From positions 20,657-84,656 of the forward strand of contig NZ_JAJHUO010000045.1 of assembly GCF_020859565.1 (NCBI RefSeq): a stretch of 64,000 nt of DNA. The letters are read 5' to 3'. Origin of the DNA: Saccharothrix luteola. Lineage in GTDB: Bacteria > Actinomycetota > Actinomycetes > Mycobacteriales > Pseudonocardiaceae. Numbering within the stretch: the stretch's first letter is position 1; every line of letters begins with the position of its first letter. This document shows positions 42,254-51,985 of this stretch, one piece after another. Below the pieces are notes generated by a model. That model made no database searches and was not told the DNA's origin. It was given only the letters and a program-made list of their open reading frames with translations. A program made the position numbers and the translations under genes.

Positions 42254-43849
42254 TCAGGGGCGCCACAACCGGCCCAGGGCGCGGACCAGGCCGGGTGCGA
42301 TCCGGTTGGCCAGGTGCACGGCTTTCGCCTCCACCGTGACGGGTACCACCACCCTGGGGTCGTCCACCACCCTGAGCACTTCGGCCGCGACCTTCTCCGG
42401 CCCGAAGCCGCGCCTGCGTGCCGTGGCGTCGGCCCGGCGGCGTCGTTCCTCCTGCTCGGCCGGTGTGGCGCCGGCGAACGTGAAGGTCTTGGTGAGGTCG
42501 GTGCGCACGGCGCCCGGGCACAGCGCGGTCACCTTGATCCCGTGCCGCCGCAGTTCGGCGTCCAGGCACTGGGCCAGCATGAGGACGGCGGCCTTCGTGG
42601 TCGAGTAGGCGGGCAGCGCGGCGTTCGGCAGGTAGCCGACCACCGATGACGTGACGACGAGGTGCCCTCCTTCGGCCCGGTCCACCATCCGCTGGGCGAA
42701 GGCCCTCAGCGTGTGCACGACGCCCCAGAGGTTGACGTCCACGACCCGTCGCCAGTCTTCCTCCGACGTGCGGAGGAAGGAGCCGACCACGCTGATGCCC
42801 GCGTTCGCCATCACCACGTCCGGCACCCCGTGCCGCGCCATGACCTCGTCCGCCACGGTCCGCATCGCCGCCGAGTCCGCCACGTCGACCCGGTAGGCGT
42901 GTCCGCCGACCAGCTCGGCCGTGTCCCGCGCCTTCTCGTCGTCGACGTCGAGCACGACCACTTCGGCGCCCTGCTCCGCGAAGGCCGCCGCCGTGGCCCT
43001 GCCGATCCCGCTCCCCGCCCCCGTGATGACCACGAGCCGCTTCCGCCGCTTGCCGTCGACGGCGTCCGCGATGTGCCGTGCGACCAGCTCCGGGTGCGTC
43101 CGCGGCGCCCAGTGCCCGGCCTGGACCCTGCTCCGCGTGAGGTGCTCGACCCAGGGCTCCGCCGCTTCCAGGTGCTCCCGCCGCACGTACGGGTCCTTGG
43201 TCAACTCGATCTGGTGAACCCGCACCGAGACCTTCTCCGGCTTCCGCCCCTGCCCCACGTTGGCCCGGTACATCCCCAACCCGTTGACCAACTCCCGCCG
43301 TCCCGCCCGCAACCACTTCCGGACCGCGGGCACCCGCCACACCAGCTCCGCCGCACCGGGCACCTTGAACCCCGCGATGTACCAGGACTTCCCCAACACC
43401 CTCGCCACCGCGACCGGCCGCAAGCGATTGCGCCCGACCCAGTCGCCGAGGTGCCCCAGATCTGGCCCGGAGATGCTGGTGAACGACAGGAACAACTCGG
43501 GCCGAGCCACCACCGCCGCCCAACCCTGCAACGACCCCCAGTCGTGCCCGACGAGGTGAACCGGCCCACCGACCGCCCCCACCACCGCCACGAGGTCCTC
43601 GACCAACCGCTCCAGCCGGTACCCCTGACTCCCACCCCCACGCGGCGCGTCCGACCCCCCGGCCCCTCTCACGTCATACCGAACCACCCAGAACCGCTTC
43701 TCGAGCTCCCGCACCACCCCGTCCCACACCTCGGACGTGTCGGGGAACCCGTGCACCAACACCACGGGAACCGCCCCGACCACCCCACCCTGCACCACCC
43801 GAATCCGCAGGTCACCGCTCCGAACCACACCCTCGCGCCCTGACTCCAC
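42254..43849 (-). CDS. EphD-like alpha/beta hydrolase-SDR fusion
   Basis: A 531-residue two-enzyme fusion. Residues 1-265 are an epoxide-hydrolase-like alpha/beta hydrolase: LVHGFPDTSEVW, nucleophile D103 in VGHDWGSLQGW, catalytic His in QAGHWAPRTHPE. Residues 270-531 are a short-chain dehydrogenase: TGAGSGIG (276-283), ANAGISVVGSF, Y415 and K419 in AYSTTKA. The same order occurs in M. tuberculosis EphD, linked to mycolic acid metabolism; this organism probably lacks mycolates, so the substrate must differ. The GTG start at 43849 follows a TACCCT -10 box (43863-43858) by 8 bases, indicating a leaderless transcript. Confidence 0.88.
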   Translation of the reverse strand: MESGREGVVRSGDLRIRVVQGGVVGAVPVVLVHGFPDTSEVWDGVVRELEKRFWVVRYDVRGAGGSDAPRGGGSQGYRLERLVEDLVAVVGAVGGPVHLVGHDWGSLQGWAAVVARPELFLSFTSISGPDLGHLGDWVGRNRLRPVAVARVLGKSWYIAGFKVPGAAELVWRVPAVRKWLRAGRRELVNGLGMYRANVGQGRKPEKVSVRVHQIELTKDPYVRREHLEAAEPWVEHLTRSRVQAGHWAPRTHPELVARHIADAVDGKRRKRLVVITGAGSGIGRATAAAFAEQGAEVVVLDVDDEKARDTAELVGGHAYRVDVADSAAMRTVADEVMARHGVPDVVMANAGISVVGSFLRTSEEDWRRVVDVNLWGVVHTLRAFAQRMVDRAEGGHLVVTSSVVGYLPNAALPAYSTTKAAVLMLAQCLDAELRRHGIKVTALCPGAVRTDLTKTFTFAGATPAEQEERRRRADATARRRGFGPEKVAAEVLRVVDDPRVVVPVTVEAKAVHLANRIAPGLVRALGRLWRP

Positions 43850-43857
43850 AACCGAAG

Positions 43858-43863
43858 AGGGTA
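43858..43863 (-). promoter_or_regulatory. -10 box of the hydrolase-SDR gene
   Basis: TACCCT on the minus strand ends 8 bases before the GTG start codon, so transcription would begin at or next to the start codon. The -35 region (around TGCGGA, 17 bases upstream) is weak. Confidence 0.45.
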
Positions 43864-43914
43864 GGGGGTGAAACCAACCGTCCGCAGTGCGCTAAGCTTC
43901 CACCCGTAGCTGCG

Positions 43915-43986
43915 GCCCCCGTAGCTCAGGGGATAGAGCACCGCCCTCCGGAGGCGGGAGCGCAGGTTCGAATCCTGCCGGGGGCA
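43915..43986 (+). tRNA. tRNA-Arg (anticodon CCG)
   Basis: A complete cloverleaf of 72 bases. The acceptor stem pairs GCCCCCG with CGGGGGC, the D stem pairs GCTC with GAGC, and the anticodon stem CCGCC/GGCGG encloses CTCCGGA with anticodon CCG. The T arm is GCAGG-TTCGAAT-CCTGC, followed by discriminator A. CCA is not encoded. It reads the CGG arginine codon, which is heavily used in this genome. Confidence 0.97.
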
Positions 43987-44006
43987 CATCGCATGAACAG
44001 CACGAA

Positions 44007-44043
44007 AAGGCCCTTGACCAGCGCGAACGCGGTCAAGGGCCTT
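44007..44043 (+). terminator. Terminator after tRNA-Arg
   Basis: Perfect 13-base arms AAGGCCCTTGACC / GGTCAAGGGCCTT with an 11-base loop, 20 bases after the tRNA. Confidence 0.8.
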
Positions 44044-44129
44044 ACTCGTGCATCCGGCCGTGTCCGGAGCGGAGTCGGCAGCGCGGTCGCCACTGCCATC
44101 GGCGGCTGCTGGACACGAGCCAGGTGCGG

Positions 44130-45074
44130 CTAGATCGGGAAGCGGCCGCGGCGCCATTGCCAGTGATGGCCGGCCTTCAGGTGGTCGACGATCGCGCGTT
44201 GGAGCGCTGTGCGGCGGGGTAGTTGGTCGAGTGGGGTGGTCAGGGTTCGGAAGGCGAAGCGCAGCACCTCGACGTCGGCGTCCAGTCCTTCAGGCTCCTC
44301 GTAGGGCTCCAGGTCGAACCTCCGCTGGAACCGGACGATGTTGGAGTCCTCCGGCAGGTACTCCCGAAGCTGCGGGTCGAGCAGCCACGAACCGCAGGCG
44401 AACGCGGTGAAGTGCTCGTCCGGGAAGTGGCGCGGGAAGAACGCGCGGGCCTCGTCGAGTGACGCCGTGACCGCCTCCGGGGTCATCGGGCCCGACTCGG
44501 GGATGTGCAGGTCGATGGTGCCGTCAGCGCGCTGGTGCTGCAGCCGGCCCAGCTCGTAGACGCTGCCCCGCGCGTGCAGCGTCAACCAGCTCTGCATGAC
44601 CGGCCAGCCCTCGCCGCGCATCCGCCGGTCGATCGCGAGGTTCCGACCCAGGTCCGCGAGGGTCGTCCACGAGACGGCGTCGGCGATGCCGTGGTCGCGG
44701 TGGTAACCCCGGACGACGTCGGTCAGGGCCAGGTACGCGTACACGTAGAGGTGCCGCCAGGCGGGGCCGCGGTCGCGCGGCAGCTCCGGGCCGGGTGGCA
44801 GCCAGCCGTGGCCACCGAGATCGGCGCGGACCAGGGCGATGGAGCGGTCGAGCAGCCAGCGCAGCTCCGGGGTCCACAGTGGAGAGTCGGGGTCGGGCCA
44901 GCCGGCCATGATCTCGGCGGCGTCGTCCGGCCGCACGGCGAGCCGGTCGAGGATCGCGGGCGCGTCGGCCTTGGCGGGCAGCGGAGCCGACGGCAGGTCG
45001 CCGGCGAGCCGGTGCACGCGGTCGACGTCCTCGACGGCGACCCCGAGTCGGGCGGCGGTGTCGTCCAGATCCAC
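44130..45074 (-). CDS. Acyltransferase domain protein (GNAT_C-like)
   Basis: A 314-residue cytoplasmic protein with Trp/Arg-rich helical segments (PLWTPELRWLLDRSIALVRA, VVRGYHRDHGIADAVSWTTL) and a C-terminal mixed alpha/beta part with LHIPESGPMTPEAV, FACGSWLLDPQLREYLPEDS and NIVRFQRRFDLEPYEE. The pattern fits the actinobacterial acyltransferase-domain family with a GNAT-like C-terminal domain, which is poorly characterised. No substrate can be named. The gene is isolated between the tRNA and the arabinan locus. Confidence 0.7.
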   Translation of the reverse strand: MDLDDTAARLGVAVEDVDRVHRLAGDLPSAPLPAKADAPAILDRLAVRPDDAAEIMAGWPDPDSPLWTPELRWLLDRSIALVRADLGGHGWLPPGPELPRDRGPAWRHLYVYAYLALTDVVRGYHRDHGIADAVSWTTLADLGRNLAIDRRMRGEGWPVMQSWLTLHARGSVYELGRLQHQRADGTIDLHIPESGPMTPEAVTASLDEARAFFPRHFPDEHFTAFACGSWLLDPQLREYLPEDSNIVRFQRRFDLEPYEEPEGLDADVEVLRFAFRTLTTPLDQLPRRTALQRAIVDHLKAGHHWQWRRGRFPI

Positions 45075-45114
45075 GCCGACGATCCTACCGACCGGGTCGG
45101 GTCCGAGGACATGG

Positions 45115-45155
45115 CGAAGCGGTCGTCCCGGGACGGGCCCGGGACGACCGCTTCG
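45115..45155 (-). terminator. Terminator of the GH51-GH43 operon
   Basis: Long perfect inverted repeat CGAAGCGGTCGTCCCGGG / CCCGGGACGACCGCTTCG with a 5-base loop, 9 bases downstream of the GH43 stop codon. Confidence 0.85.
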
Positions 45156-45163
45156 GCGAGCAC

Positions 45164-47578
45164 CTAGCGCTTGTTGACCTTCAGGGTGACGGTCGTGGTG
45201 GATGAGGTGTGGTTGGCGTCGCCGTCGTAGACGACGGTCAGGGGCCAGCGGCCCGTGCCGAGGGTGGCCGTGTCGATGGCGATGGTCGCGCGGCCGTTCA
45301 CGAGGGTGCCGCGGCCGACTTCCAGGTCTCCTCCGGAGATGATGCGGACGCTGCCGGTCGGGGTGTGCGGGCCGCCCCTGACCTCGACGCGGGCGTAGGC
45401 GTCGCCGCCCAGTCTGACCGCGTCACGGTTGAGGGTGGCGGTCGTCTTGCTCGCGTCGAAGGTCTCCCGGGGCACGGAGATCGTGTTCACCTGTTCGACG
45501 TGGCCGGCTTGGTCGACGGCCCGGTACCGCACCGTCGCGGCGACGTCGCCGAACGGCAGCGGCGAGGTGTAGGTCGTCCACGCCGAGTCGCCGACCTGGT
45601 ACTCGACCCGTGCGACGCCGGAGGTGTCGTCCGCGGCCGCGATGGACACGGACCGGGCCGTGCCGTTCCACGAAGCCCGGCTGACCGGCGCCTGCGTGTC
45701 GACGTTGATCGACCTGGTCACCGGGCTCGACACGTTCCCGGTGACGTCGGTGGCCCTCGCCTGCACGGTGTGCCTGCCGTCGGTCAGCGTGACCACGTCG
45801 GTGGTCCGCCAGCCGCCGTCCACGGCGAGCTCGACGGACTGCACGCCGGTCTCGTCGGCGGCCGTGGCCTTCACCTCGACCGGGACGGTGAACCAGTCGC
45901 CGGTCGGCGACGCGGGCGTCGTGCTCAACGACACCGTCGGATCGAGGCGGTCGGTCACGATCACCGTCACCGTCGCGCGGACCGCTTGGCCCGCGAGCGT
46001 GCCCGGGACCTGGAACGAGCCCCACGTCCCGTACTGCGCCGGGTCCACGTCGGCCCAGTCGACCGCGGTCGCACGGGTCGAACCGTCCGCGTAGGTGACG
46101 TCCACAGTGGACGGCAGCGCCGGGGCGACGCCCTCGCGGGTGCGCACCGACACCGACGCGACCGACTTGGCCAGCAGGTTCGGCTGCATCGCCGCGCGCA
46201 GCGCGTCCAGCTCGGCCTGGCTGATCGGGATGACCGTGCCGTGCCGCGGGCTGCGGGGCAGCGCCGAGTCCGGCACCGACGTCCAGACACCGGAGGCGAT
46301 GTCGTCGGTCCGGAACGCCAGGTACCCCTGACCACCGTGGTAGCTCGGCTGGTCGATCAGCATGTGCCAGCGCCCCGGCACGACGTTGTCGCGGAACACC
46401 GTCGGACCCTCGCCGCCGGTGAACGTGCCGCCCCACGGGTTGGGCTGGCCGACGCCGATGCGCTCGCGCACCAGGGACCACGGCGAGGACGTCGTGGTCG
46501 GCAACGTCCCGGTGACCGTGGCGAGCAGGTCGGTCGACTTCTCCTGCCGGACCGTCATGGACGCCTCGTCCTTGATGAACCGGTAGAACGTGTCGCCGTC
46601 GCGCACCACGGTCGCGTCGATCATGCCCAGACCGGTGCCCCGCTTGACGTCCACCCACGGCTTCGCCTCGCTGAACGTGCGGAAGTCGCGCGTGGTCGCG
46701 TACATCATCCGGTTGTAGGAGGTCCGGAAGTCGCGGGAGGTGACGTCGGTCGTCGGGTAGAGGTTCGACGCCCAGTAGACGACGTAGTCGCCCGACGCCT
46801 CGTCGTAGAACGCCTCGGGCGCCCAGGTGTTGCCGGCGAAGTCCGACGACACCTTGATCATCCGCTGCTCCGACCAGTGCACCAGGTCGGTGGACTCCCA
46901 CACCATGAGGTGCTTGCTGCCGGACTCCTGCGCCTCGCTGAAGTTGTTGCCGCCGTAGATCTTCAGGTCGGTCGCGAGCAGGTAGAACTTGTCGCCCTCG
47001 TGCGACCGGATGAGGAACGGGTCGCGCAGGCCCTGCTCCCCCATGGTCGAGGTGAGCACGGGACGGCCGTTGTTCAGCTCGTCCCACGACAGCGGGTCGT
47101 TACCCTTCGACGCGGCGAAGTAGATCTTCTCGCCGTCGTCGGTGCTCTCACCGACGAAGTACGGGAAGAAGTACGCCTCGTGCGGCGCCGGGGCGGGCAT
47201 CGGGAGCACGGTGACCGGGATCGTGCGGGTCGCCGTGCCGCCGTTCAGCGTGGCGGTGACGGTCAGGTCCACCGTCACCGGCTCGCTGCCCTGCGCGGGC
47301 CGGGTCACCTCGCCCGTGCCGGTCACGACGCTCTCGTCGCCCGACCGCCACGCCAGCACCGCGCCGTGAGCCCCGGTCCGGGGCAGGGTGAGGTTGCCCC
47401 GGACGCCGTCGACGTCGGTCAGGGTGACGGCGTCGACCGCCGCCTGTGCCGTCTCTTCCACCGTGTACGAGGCCACCCGAGGTCCGGCCGCGTGGGCGGG
47501 CGCGGCGGTGAGCCCGCCCGCCACGAGCGCGGCACCCAGCAGCGCGAGGGCGGTCCGCTTCCGCAGTGCGATCTTCAT
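45164..47578 (-). CDS. Secreted GH43-type glycosidase with Ig-like domains
   Basis: An exported enzyme of 804 residues (ATG at 47578, signal peptide ending near APAHAAG). Residues about 45-130 form an atrophied bacterial Ig domain. The five-bladed propeller catalytic domain, about 135-460, has the motifs GLRDPFLIRSHEGDKFYLLA, NTWAPEAFYDEASGDYVVYW (probable acid Glu in WAPE) and GMIDATVVRDGDTFYRFIKD. A Big_4-like domain (SVSVRTREGVAPALPSTVDV) follows, then a tail of about 270 residues with Ig-like modules that repeats the tail of the neighbouring GH51 protein. Likely arabinofuranosidase or arabinanase activity. It starts about 5 bases after the GH51 stop. Confidence 0.87.
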   Translation of the reverse strand: MKIALRKRTALALLGAALVAGGLTAAPAHAAGPRVASYTVEETAQAAVDAVTLTDVDGVRGNLTLPRTGAHGAVLAWRSGDESVVTGTGEVTRPAQGSEPVTVDLTVTATLNGGTATRTIPVTVLPMPAPAPHEAYFFPYFVGESTDDGEKIYFAASKGNDPLSWDELNNGRPVLTSTMGEQGLRDPFLIRSHEGDKFYLLATDLKIYGGNNFSEAQESGSKHLMVWESTDLVHWSEQRMIKVSSDFAGNTWAPEAFYDEASGDYVVYWASNLYPTTDVTSRDFRTSYNRMMYATTRDFRTFSEAKPWVDVKRGTGLGMIDATVVRDGDTFYRFIKDEASMTVRQEKSTDLLATVTGTLPTTTSSPWSLVRERIGVGQPNPWGGTFTGGEGPTVFRDNVVPGRWHMLIDQPSYHGGQGYLAFRTDDIASGVWTSVPDSALPRSPRHGTVIPISQAELDALRAAMQPNLLAKSVASVSVRTREGVAPALPSTVDVTYADGSTRATAVDWADVDPAQYGTWGSFQVPGTLAGQAVRATVTVIVTDRLDPTVSLSTTPASPTGDWFTVPVEVKATAADETGVQSVELAVDGGWRTTDVVTLTDGRHTVQARATDVTGNVSSPVTRSINVDTQAPVSRASWNGTARSVSIAAADDTSGVARVEYQVGDSAWTTYTSPLPFGDVAATVRYRAVDQAGHVEQVNTISVPRETFDASKTTATLNRDAVRLGGDAYARVEVRGGPHTPTGSVRIISGGDLEVGRGTLVNGRATIAIDTATLGTGRWPLTVVYDGDANHTSSTTTVTLKVNKR

Positions 47579-47583
47579 CCCGT

Positions 47584-50500
47584 TCACCCTCTCCGCGGCT
47601 TGGTGATCCGCACGACCACGCTGGTCTGCGATGGGCTGTGCCCGCCGTCGCCGACGTAGCGCACGACGAGGGTGTGGTCACCGACGCTCAGGCCGCTGGT
47701 GTCGAGCGACACCGTGGCGGTCCCGTTGGTCAAGGTCGCTGAGGCCAGGGGCACGGACGACTCCAGGATTCGGATCTCGCCGGACGGCGTCGTGCCGCCG
47801 GAGGTGCTGCCGACCTTCACGGTCAGCGGGATGACGGCGCCCTTCTCGACCTTCGGCCTCGACGGCGTCACCGTCGTCGTGGTCGACTTCAACTGCGCCT
47901 GCTTCGCGGGCACCACGACCGCTCCGGGCTGCTCCACGTTGCCCAGCCGGTCGACCGCGCGGAACTGCACCGCGGTCTCGGCGTCGCCCACCACGACCGG
48001 AGCCGTGTACGGCCGCCAGTCGGCCGCGCCGCTCCGGGTCTCGATCCGGTCGACGCCGACCCCGGAGTCCGCCGCGCGGACCGAGACGGTGCGCGCGGCG
48101 GCGTCCACGGTGGCGTTGGAGACCGGTGCGACGCCGTCGATGCCGAACGTCACCGGGCGGACCACGCCGACGTTGCCCGCCGCGTCCACGGCGCGCACCT
48201 CCACGGTGTGCCGGCCGTCGCCGCTGACCTGGACCTCCGTGCCGGGCAGCCACGCGCCGCCGTCGACGCGGAACTCGATCCGGTCGAGCCTCCGGTCGTC
48301 GGTGGCGGTCGCCGACACCGTGACCGGGTCGCCGTACCAGCCGTTGACGGTCGTGCCGCGCAGCGTCACGTCGTCGACGACCGGGGCGACGGCGTCGGTG
48401 GTGCGCATCCGCAGGAACGTGATCGACTGCGCGGGGAAGTCGTAGCCGAAGTCGTTCGACAGCCCGCTGATCTGCCGGGTCGTGGGCACCACCTTGGTCG
48501 GGTCGGCCTTGGTGTTGGTGTCACCGGGCGCGCCGGTCATCTGGGTGACCTCGCCGTCGGGCAGCACGCCCGCGTCCGAGACCTTGACCCGCGTGCGGAC
48601 GGTCTCGTCCGAGGTGTTGACCACCTTGGCCACGATGTCGCCGCTCGCCTCGTCCCGCGTGACGACCTGGAACAGCTTCTCGTCGGCGCCGGACTCGTAG
48701 GTCATCTGCAGCTCGCCGTTGAGGTACAGCGAGATGGTGTTGCCCGCGACGACGACCTTCACGCGGTAGGTCGCGCCGGTGTCCACGCTGTGGCCCTCGA
48801 CCGACTTGACCTCGACCGCGCTGCCGCCGGACGCCTTCTGCAGCACCGAACGGGTGTTGTTCCAGCCGCCGAGGTTCCACCAGTAGAAGTCGTTGGTGGC
48901 CTTGGCGCCGAACCCGATGAGGAAGCCCTCGGCGCCGGCGGTCTTCTTGGCGTCGAGTTCCAGGGTGTAGTTGGTCCAGTTCTTCGCGTACGCGTCGTCG
49001 ATGATGCTGCGCGCGTCCGTGGTCGTGGCGGACGACTGGACGTACTCGCCGTTGGTGACGCCCCAGCTGCCGGCGACCGGGTTCCACTGGTCGCCGTTGC
49101 CGAAGTCGTCGGAGAACAGCGTCTCGCCGTTGGCGTTGGACGTGACCTTGACGTTGTCGTAGGCCGCGGCGGTGTTCCAGGTGGAGAGGAAGATGCCGCC
49201 GTTGACGACCGACTGGTTGACCGAGCCGGTGAAGGTGCTCGGCACGACCTCGTCACCGACGTTGTTGCCGAACATCTTCTGCACCTCCCAGTTGGGGGTG
49301 CTCCAGGACTCGTCGTTGTCGAACCAGATCGCGTCCGGGTTCCACTGCACGTACGACTCGTTGGACAGCAGCGGCGCGTAGGACGCCAGCCGGACCACGT
49401 CGGCGTTGCGCTGCAGACCCGTCATGTACGACGCCTCGACCAGGGCGTTGCGGAACGTGTTGCCGCGCGAGGCGTACTCGCCCAGGAACACCTTGGGGCC
49501 GTTGCGGTCGTAGCTGTCGTAGCGGTGGTTGTTCAGCAGGAACCAGTCGGGGTCGTTGTAGTAGTGCTCGTCGACCATGTCGACGTTCTGGCGGCGGTTG
49601 TAGTCCCACAGGGTGTCGAACCGCACGCCCGCGTCGTCCGGGCCGGAGTTGGAGATGATGGTGATCTCCGGGTGCCGCGCCTCGATGGCGTCCCGGAACG
49701 CCGGGAAGTTCGCCTCGAAGGTCGTGGTGTTCTCCTCGTTGCCCAGGCCGATCATCTCCAGCCCGAACGGCGCCGGGTGGCCGAGCGCGGCCCGCTTGGC
49801 GCCCCACTCGGTGGTGACGTCGCCGTTGGCGAACTCGATGAGGTCGAGGGTGTCGTCGACCCAGCGGGCGATCATCGCCGGGTCCTTCATCTCGGGGATG
49901 GTGCTGCCGCAGCCGTTGGCGCCGACCGAGACCACGGGCAGCGGCTCGGCGCCGAGGTCCTCGGCGAACTTGAAGTACTCCAGGTAGCCGATGCCGTAGG
50001 TCTGGTTGTAGCCCCAGAAGTTCCAGTTGGTCGGGCGCTCCTCGACCGCGCCGATGGTTTCCTTCCACTGGTAGGTGCGGCGGCGGTCGGTGTAGCCGCT
50101 CTCCTCGTAGGTGCGGAACGTGCCGACGTTGGTGACGCAGCCGCCGGGGAAGCGCAGGAACGTCGGCTTCATCGCGGCGACCTTCTCGGCCAGGTCCTTG
50201 CGCAGGACCGACTTGCCGTTCACCGGGCCGACCCAGCGGTCCTGCGGCATGAGCGAGATCATGTCGAGGCCGACCACCGAGGCCACGCCCGCCGTGACGA
50301 CGAGCCGGGCCGCGTCGGTGGTGGCGGCGCCGGTGAGCGTCACCGGGTACTGCTTCCAGGTGTCCGAGCCGTCGACGGCCACGGCGCCCTCGGCGTAGGT
50401 GACGGCTCCGTCGGCGCTGACGAGGCGGATGGCCAGGTTCTGGGCGGTCGTGGTGCGCGCCCAGACCGAGGCGTCGTAGGTCGCGCCCGCCTTGACCGCG

Positions 50501-51927
50501 AAGCCGCGGTTGTAGCCGAGGTTGCGCAGGCCGTCGCCGGGACCGTCGGCGACCAGCCTGAAGTGGTTGCGGTTCATCGCGTTGAGCCGGGTGTCGTCGT
50601 CGACGACGAGCGCCTGCGGAGCCGCGCCGCCGCCGTTGACGACCTCCCAGCCGGTCATGCCGGTGAAGCTCCCGTTGTCCGAGGAGTTGAACTCGAACGA
50701 CCGGTTGCGCACCAGCTCGGCGTAGAGGCCGCCGTCGGCGGCGTAGTTGATGTCCTCGTAGAAGATGCCGAACATCGTGTCGCTGATCTGCGCGGCGGCG
50801 GCGTCGCCGTCGATGGCCAGCTCGGCGTCGGACGTGCTGACCCGGGAGAGCTTGAAGCGGACGGCGGAGGCCTTGTCACCGAACGTCAGCGGGCCCGTGC
50901 CGCCCGCGTAGCCGGCGCCCTCGGCGTCGCGCAGGAACAGCTCGCCGCCCGCGGCGTCGGTCAGCCGCACGGGCGAGGCCGCGCCGCCGGTCTGGCCGAG
51001 CGCGAGGCGGCCGTCCGTGACGACGACCGGGCGGTCGCCCTCGGCCGTGCGCAGGTGGACCGTGCCGTCGGCCTGGGCGGCAGCGGTGAAGACCAGGGCG
51101 GACAGCGGCGGCTCGGGCGAGAGGGCCAGTCCGGCCTCGGTCTCGACCAGGTGGGCGCCACCGGCGTCCTTGATCGAGAACGTGCCGTCGGGCTGGATGT
51201 CCCGGCCCGCGGCCGCGGTGACCCGGAAGTCGTCGAACGCGGCGGCGAGCGTGGTGCCGTCGAGCGCGCCGAGGGCGTAGACGCCGACCTGGGTCGTCTG
51301 GAACGCGGCGGTGACCGCGGAGGCGTCCACCCAGGTCCCGGAGGCGTCCTTGTACCGGGTGGTGATGGTGTCGCCGACGCGCTGCAGCTGCAGCGTCTCG
51401 CCGGTCGAGCCCGGCCGGTCGACGAACCGCTCGGCGCGGAACGACGCGGCGGTCTCGACGTCGTTCTCGATCGCGATCCCGGACGGGGCCAGTGCGCCCA
51501 CGAAGGTCAAGCCCGAGCGGACGTAGTTGTCCATGTCCTGCCAGGCGATCAGCCCGGCGCCCTGGTAGGTCTGGGCGACCGGGGCGCGCACGGTCACCTC
51601 GGCGGTGAAGTCGCCCGCCGGGATGTCGACCACGAACACGTTCCGCGCCGTGTTGACCGCCTGGTAGGTGTCACCGGTCTGGCCGGTGACCCGCAGGGAT
51701 CCGTCGACGAGGGACCAGCCGCCCGGGTCCTCGTTGACGATCTCCCACTCGGGGCGCAGCGTCGTCGAGGCGAAGTCGTCGGTCCACGTCTCCCCTTCGA
51801 CCGCCCCCGCGCTGGGGGCGGTCACCGCGGAGAGCGCGACCCCGAGGGTGACCGGCAGGGTCGCCGCCACGAGGGCGCTGATCCACCGTCGGCCGGGTCT
51901 TCCGACCGACCGCTGCGCTGTCGTCAT
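47584..51927 (-). CDS. Secreted GH51 alpha-L-arabinofuranosidase, multidomain
   Basis: A 1447-residue exported enzyme. Signal peptide 1-42 (ending TAPSAGAVEG). A concanavalin-like (DUF1349-type) domain occupies about 48-240. The GH51 region from about 375 contains ISDTMFGIFYEDINYAADGG, a CBM-like segment near 410-560, and the catalytic barrel with acid/base E731 in IGLGNEE and nucleophile E817 in FLGEYAS. A second concanavalin-like domain (about 920-1070) is inserted before the C-terminal GH51 domain (SGLSNDFGYDFPAQSITFLR). The last about 280 residues are Ig-like modules shared with the GH43 protein. It should release arabinose from arabinan or arabinoxylan outside the cell. Confidence 0.92.
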   Translation of the reverse strand: MTTAQRSVGRPGRRWISALVAATLPVTLGVALSAVTAPSAGAVEGETWTDDFASTTLRPEWEIVNEDPGGWSLVDGSLRVTGQTGDTYQAVNTARNVFVVDIPAGDFTAEVTVRAPVAQTYQGAGLIAWQDMDNYVRSGLTFVGALAPSGIAIENDVETAASFRAERFVDRPGSTGETLQLQRVGDTITTRYKDASGTWVDASAVTAAFQTTQVGVYALGALDGTTLAAAFDDFRVTAAAGRDIQPDGTFSIKDAGGAHLVETEAGLALSPEPPLSALVFTAAAQADGTVHLRTAEGDRPVVVTDGRLALGQTGGAASPVRLTDAAGGELFLRDAEGAGYAGGTGPLTFGDKASAVRFKLSRVSTSDAELAIDGDAAAAQISDTMFGIFYEDINYAADGGLYAELVRNRSFEFNSSDNGSFTGMTGWEVVNGGGAAPQALVVDDDTRLNAMNRNHFRLVADGPGDGLRNLGYNRGFAVKAGATYDASVWARTTTAQNLAIRLVSADGAVTYAEGAVAVDGSDTWKQYPVTLTGAATTDAARLVVTAGVASVVGLDMISLMPQDRWVGPVNGKSVLRKDLAEKVAAMKPTFLRFPGGCVTNVGTFRTYEESGYTDRRRTYQWKETIGAVEERPTNWNFWGYNQTYGIGYLEYFKFAEDLGAEPLPVVSVGANGCGSTIPEMKDPAMIARWVDDTLDLIEFANGDVTTEWGAKRAALGHPAPFGLEMIGLGNEENTTTFEANFPAFRDAIEARHPEITIISNSGPDDAGVRFDTLWDYNRRQNVDMVDEHYYNDPDWFLLNNHRYDSYDRNGPKVFLGEYASRGNTFRNALVEASYMTGLQRNADVVRLASYAPLLSNESYVQWNPDAIWFDNDESWSTPNWEVQKMFGNNVGDEVVPSTFTGSVNQSVVNGGIFLSTWNTAAAYDNVKVTSNANGETLFSDDFGNGDQWNPVAGSWGVTNGEYVQSSATTTDARSIIDDAYAKNWTNYTLELDAKKTAGAEGFLIGFGAKATNDFYWWNLGGWNNTRSVLQKASGGSAVEVKSVEGHSVDTGATYRVKVVVAGNTISLYLNGELQMTYESGADEKLFQVVTRDEASGDIVAKVVNTSDETVRTRVKVSDAGVLPDGEVTQMTGAPGDTNTKADPTKVVPTTRQISGLSNDFGYDFPAQSITFLRMRTTDAVAPVVDDVTLRGTTVNGWYGDPVTVSATATDDRRLDRIEFRVDGGAWLPGTEVQVSGDGRHTVEVRAVDAAGNVGVVRPVTFGIDGVAPVSNATVDAAARTVSVRAADSGVGVDRIETRSGAADWRPYTAPVVVGDAETAVQFRAVDRLGNVEQPGAVVVPAKQAQLKSTTTTVTPSRPKVEKGAVIPLTVKVGSTSGGTTPSGEIRILESSVPLASATLTNGTATVSLDTSGLSVGDHTLVVRYVGDGGHSPSQTSVVVRITKPRRG

Positions 51928-51985
51928 GAGGGGTGCTCCACTCTGAGTTCCACCGCCGTAGGAAAAGCCAGCGTTTCCACCGGGG

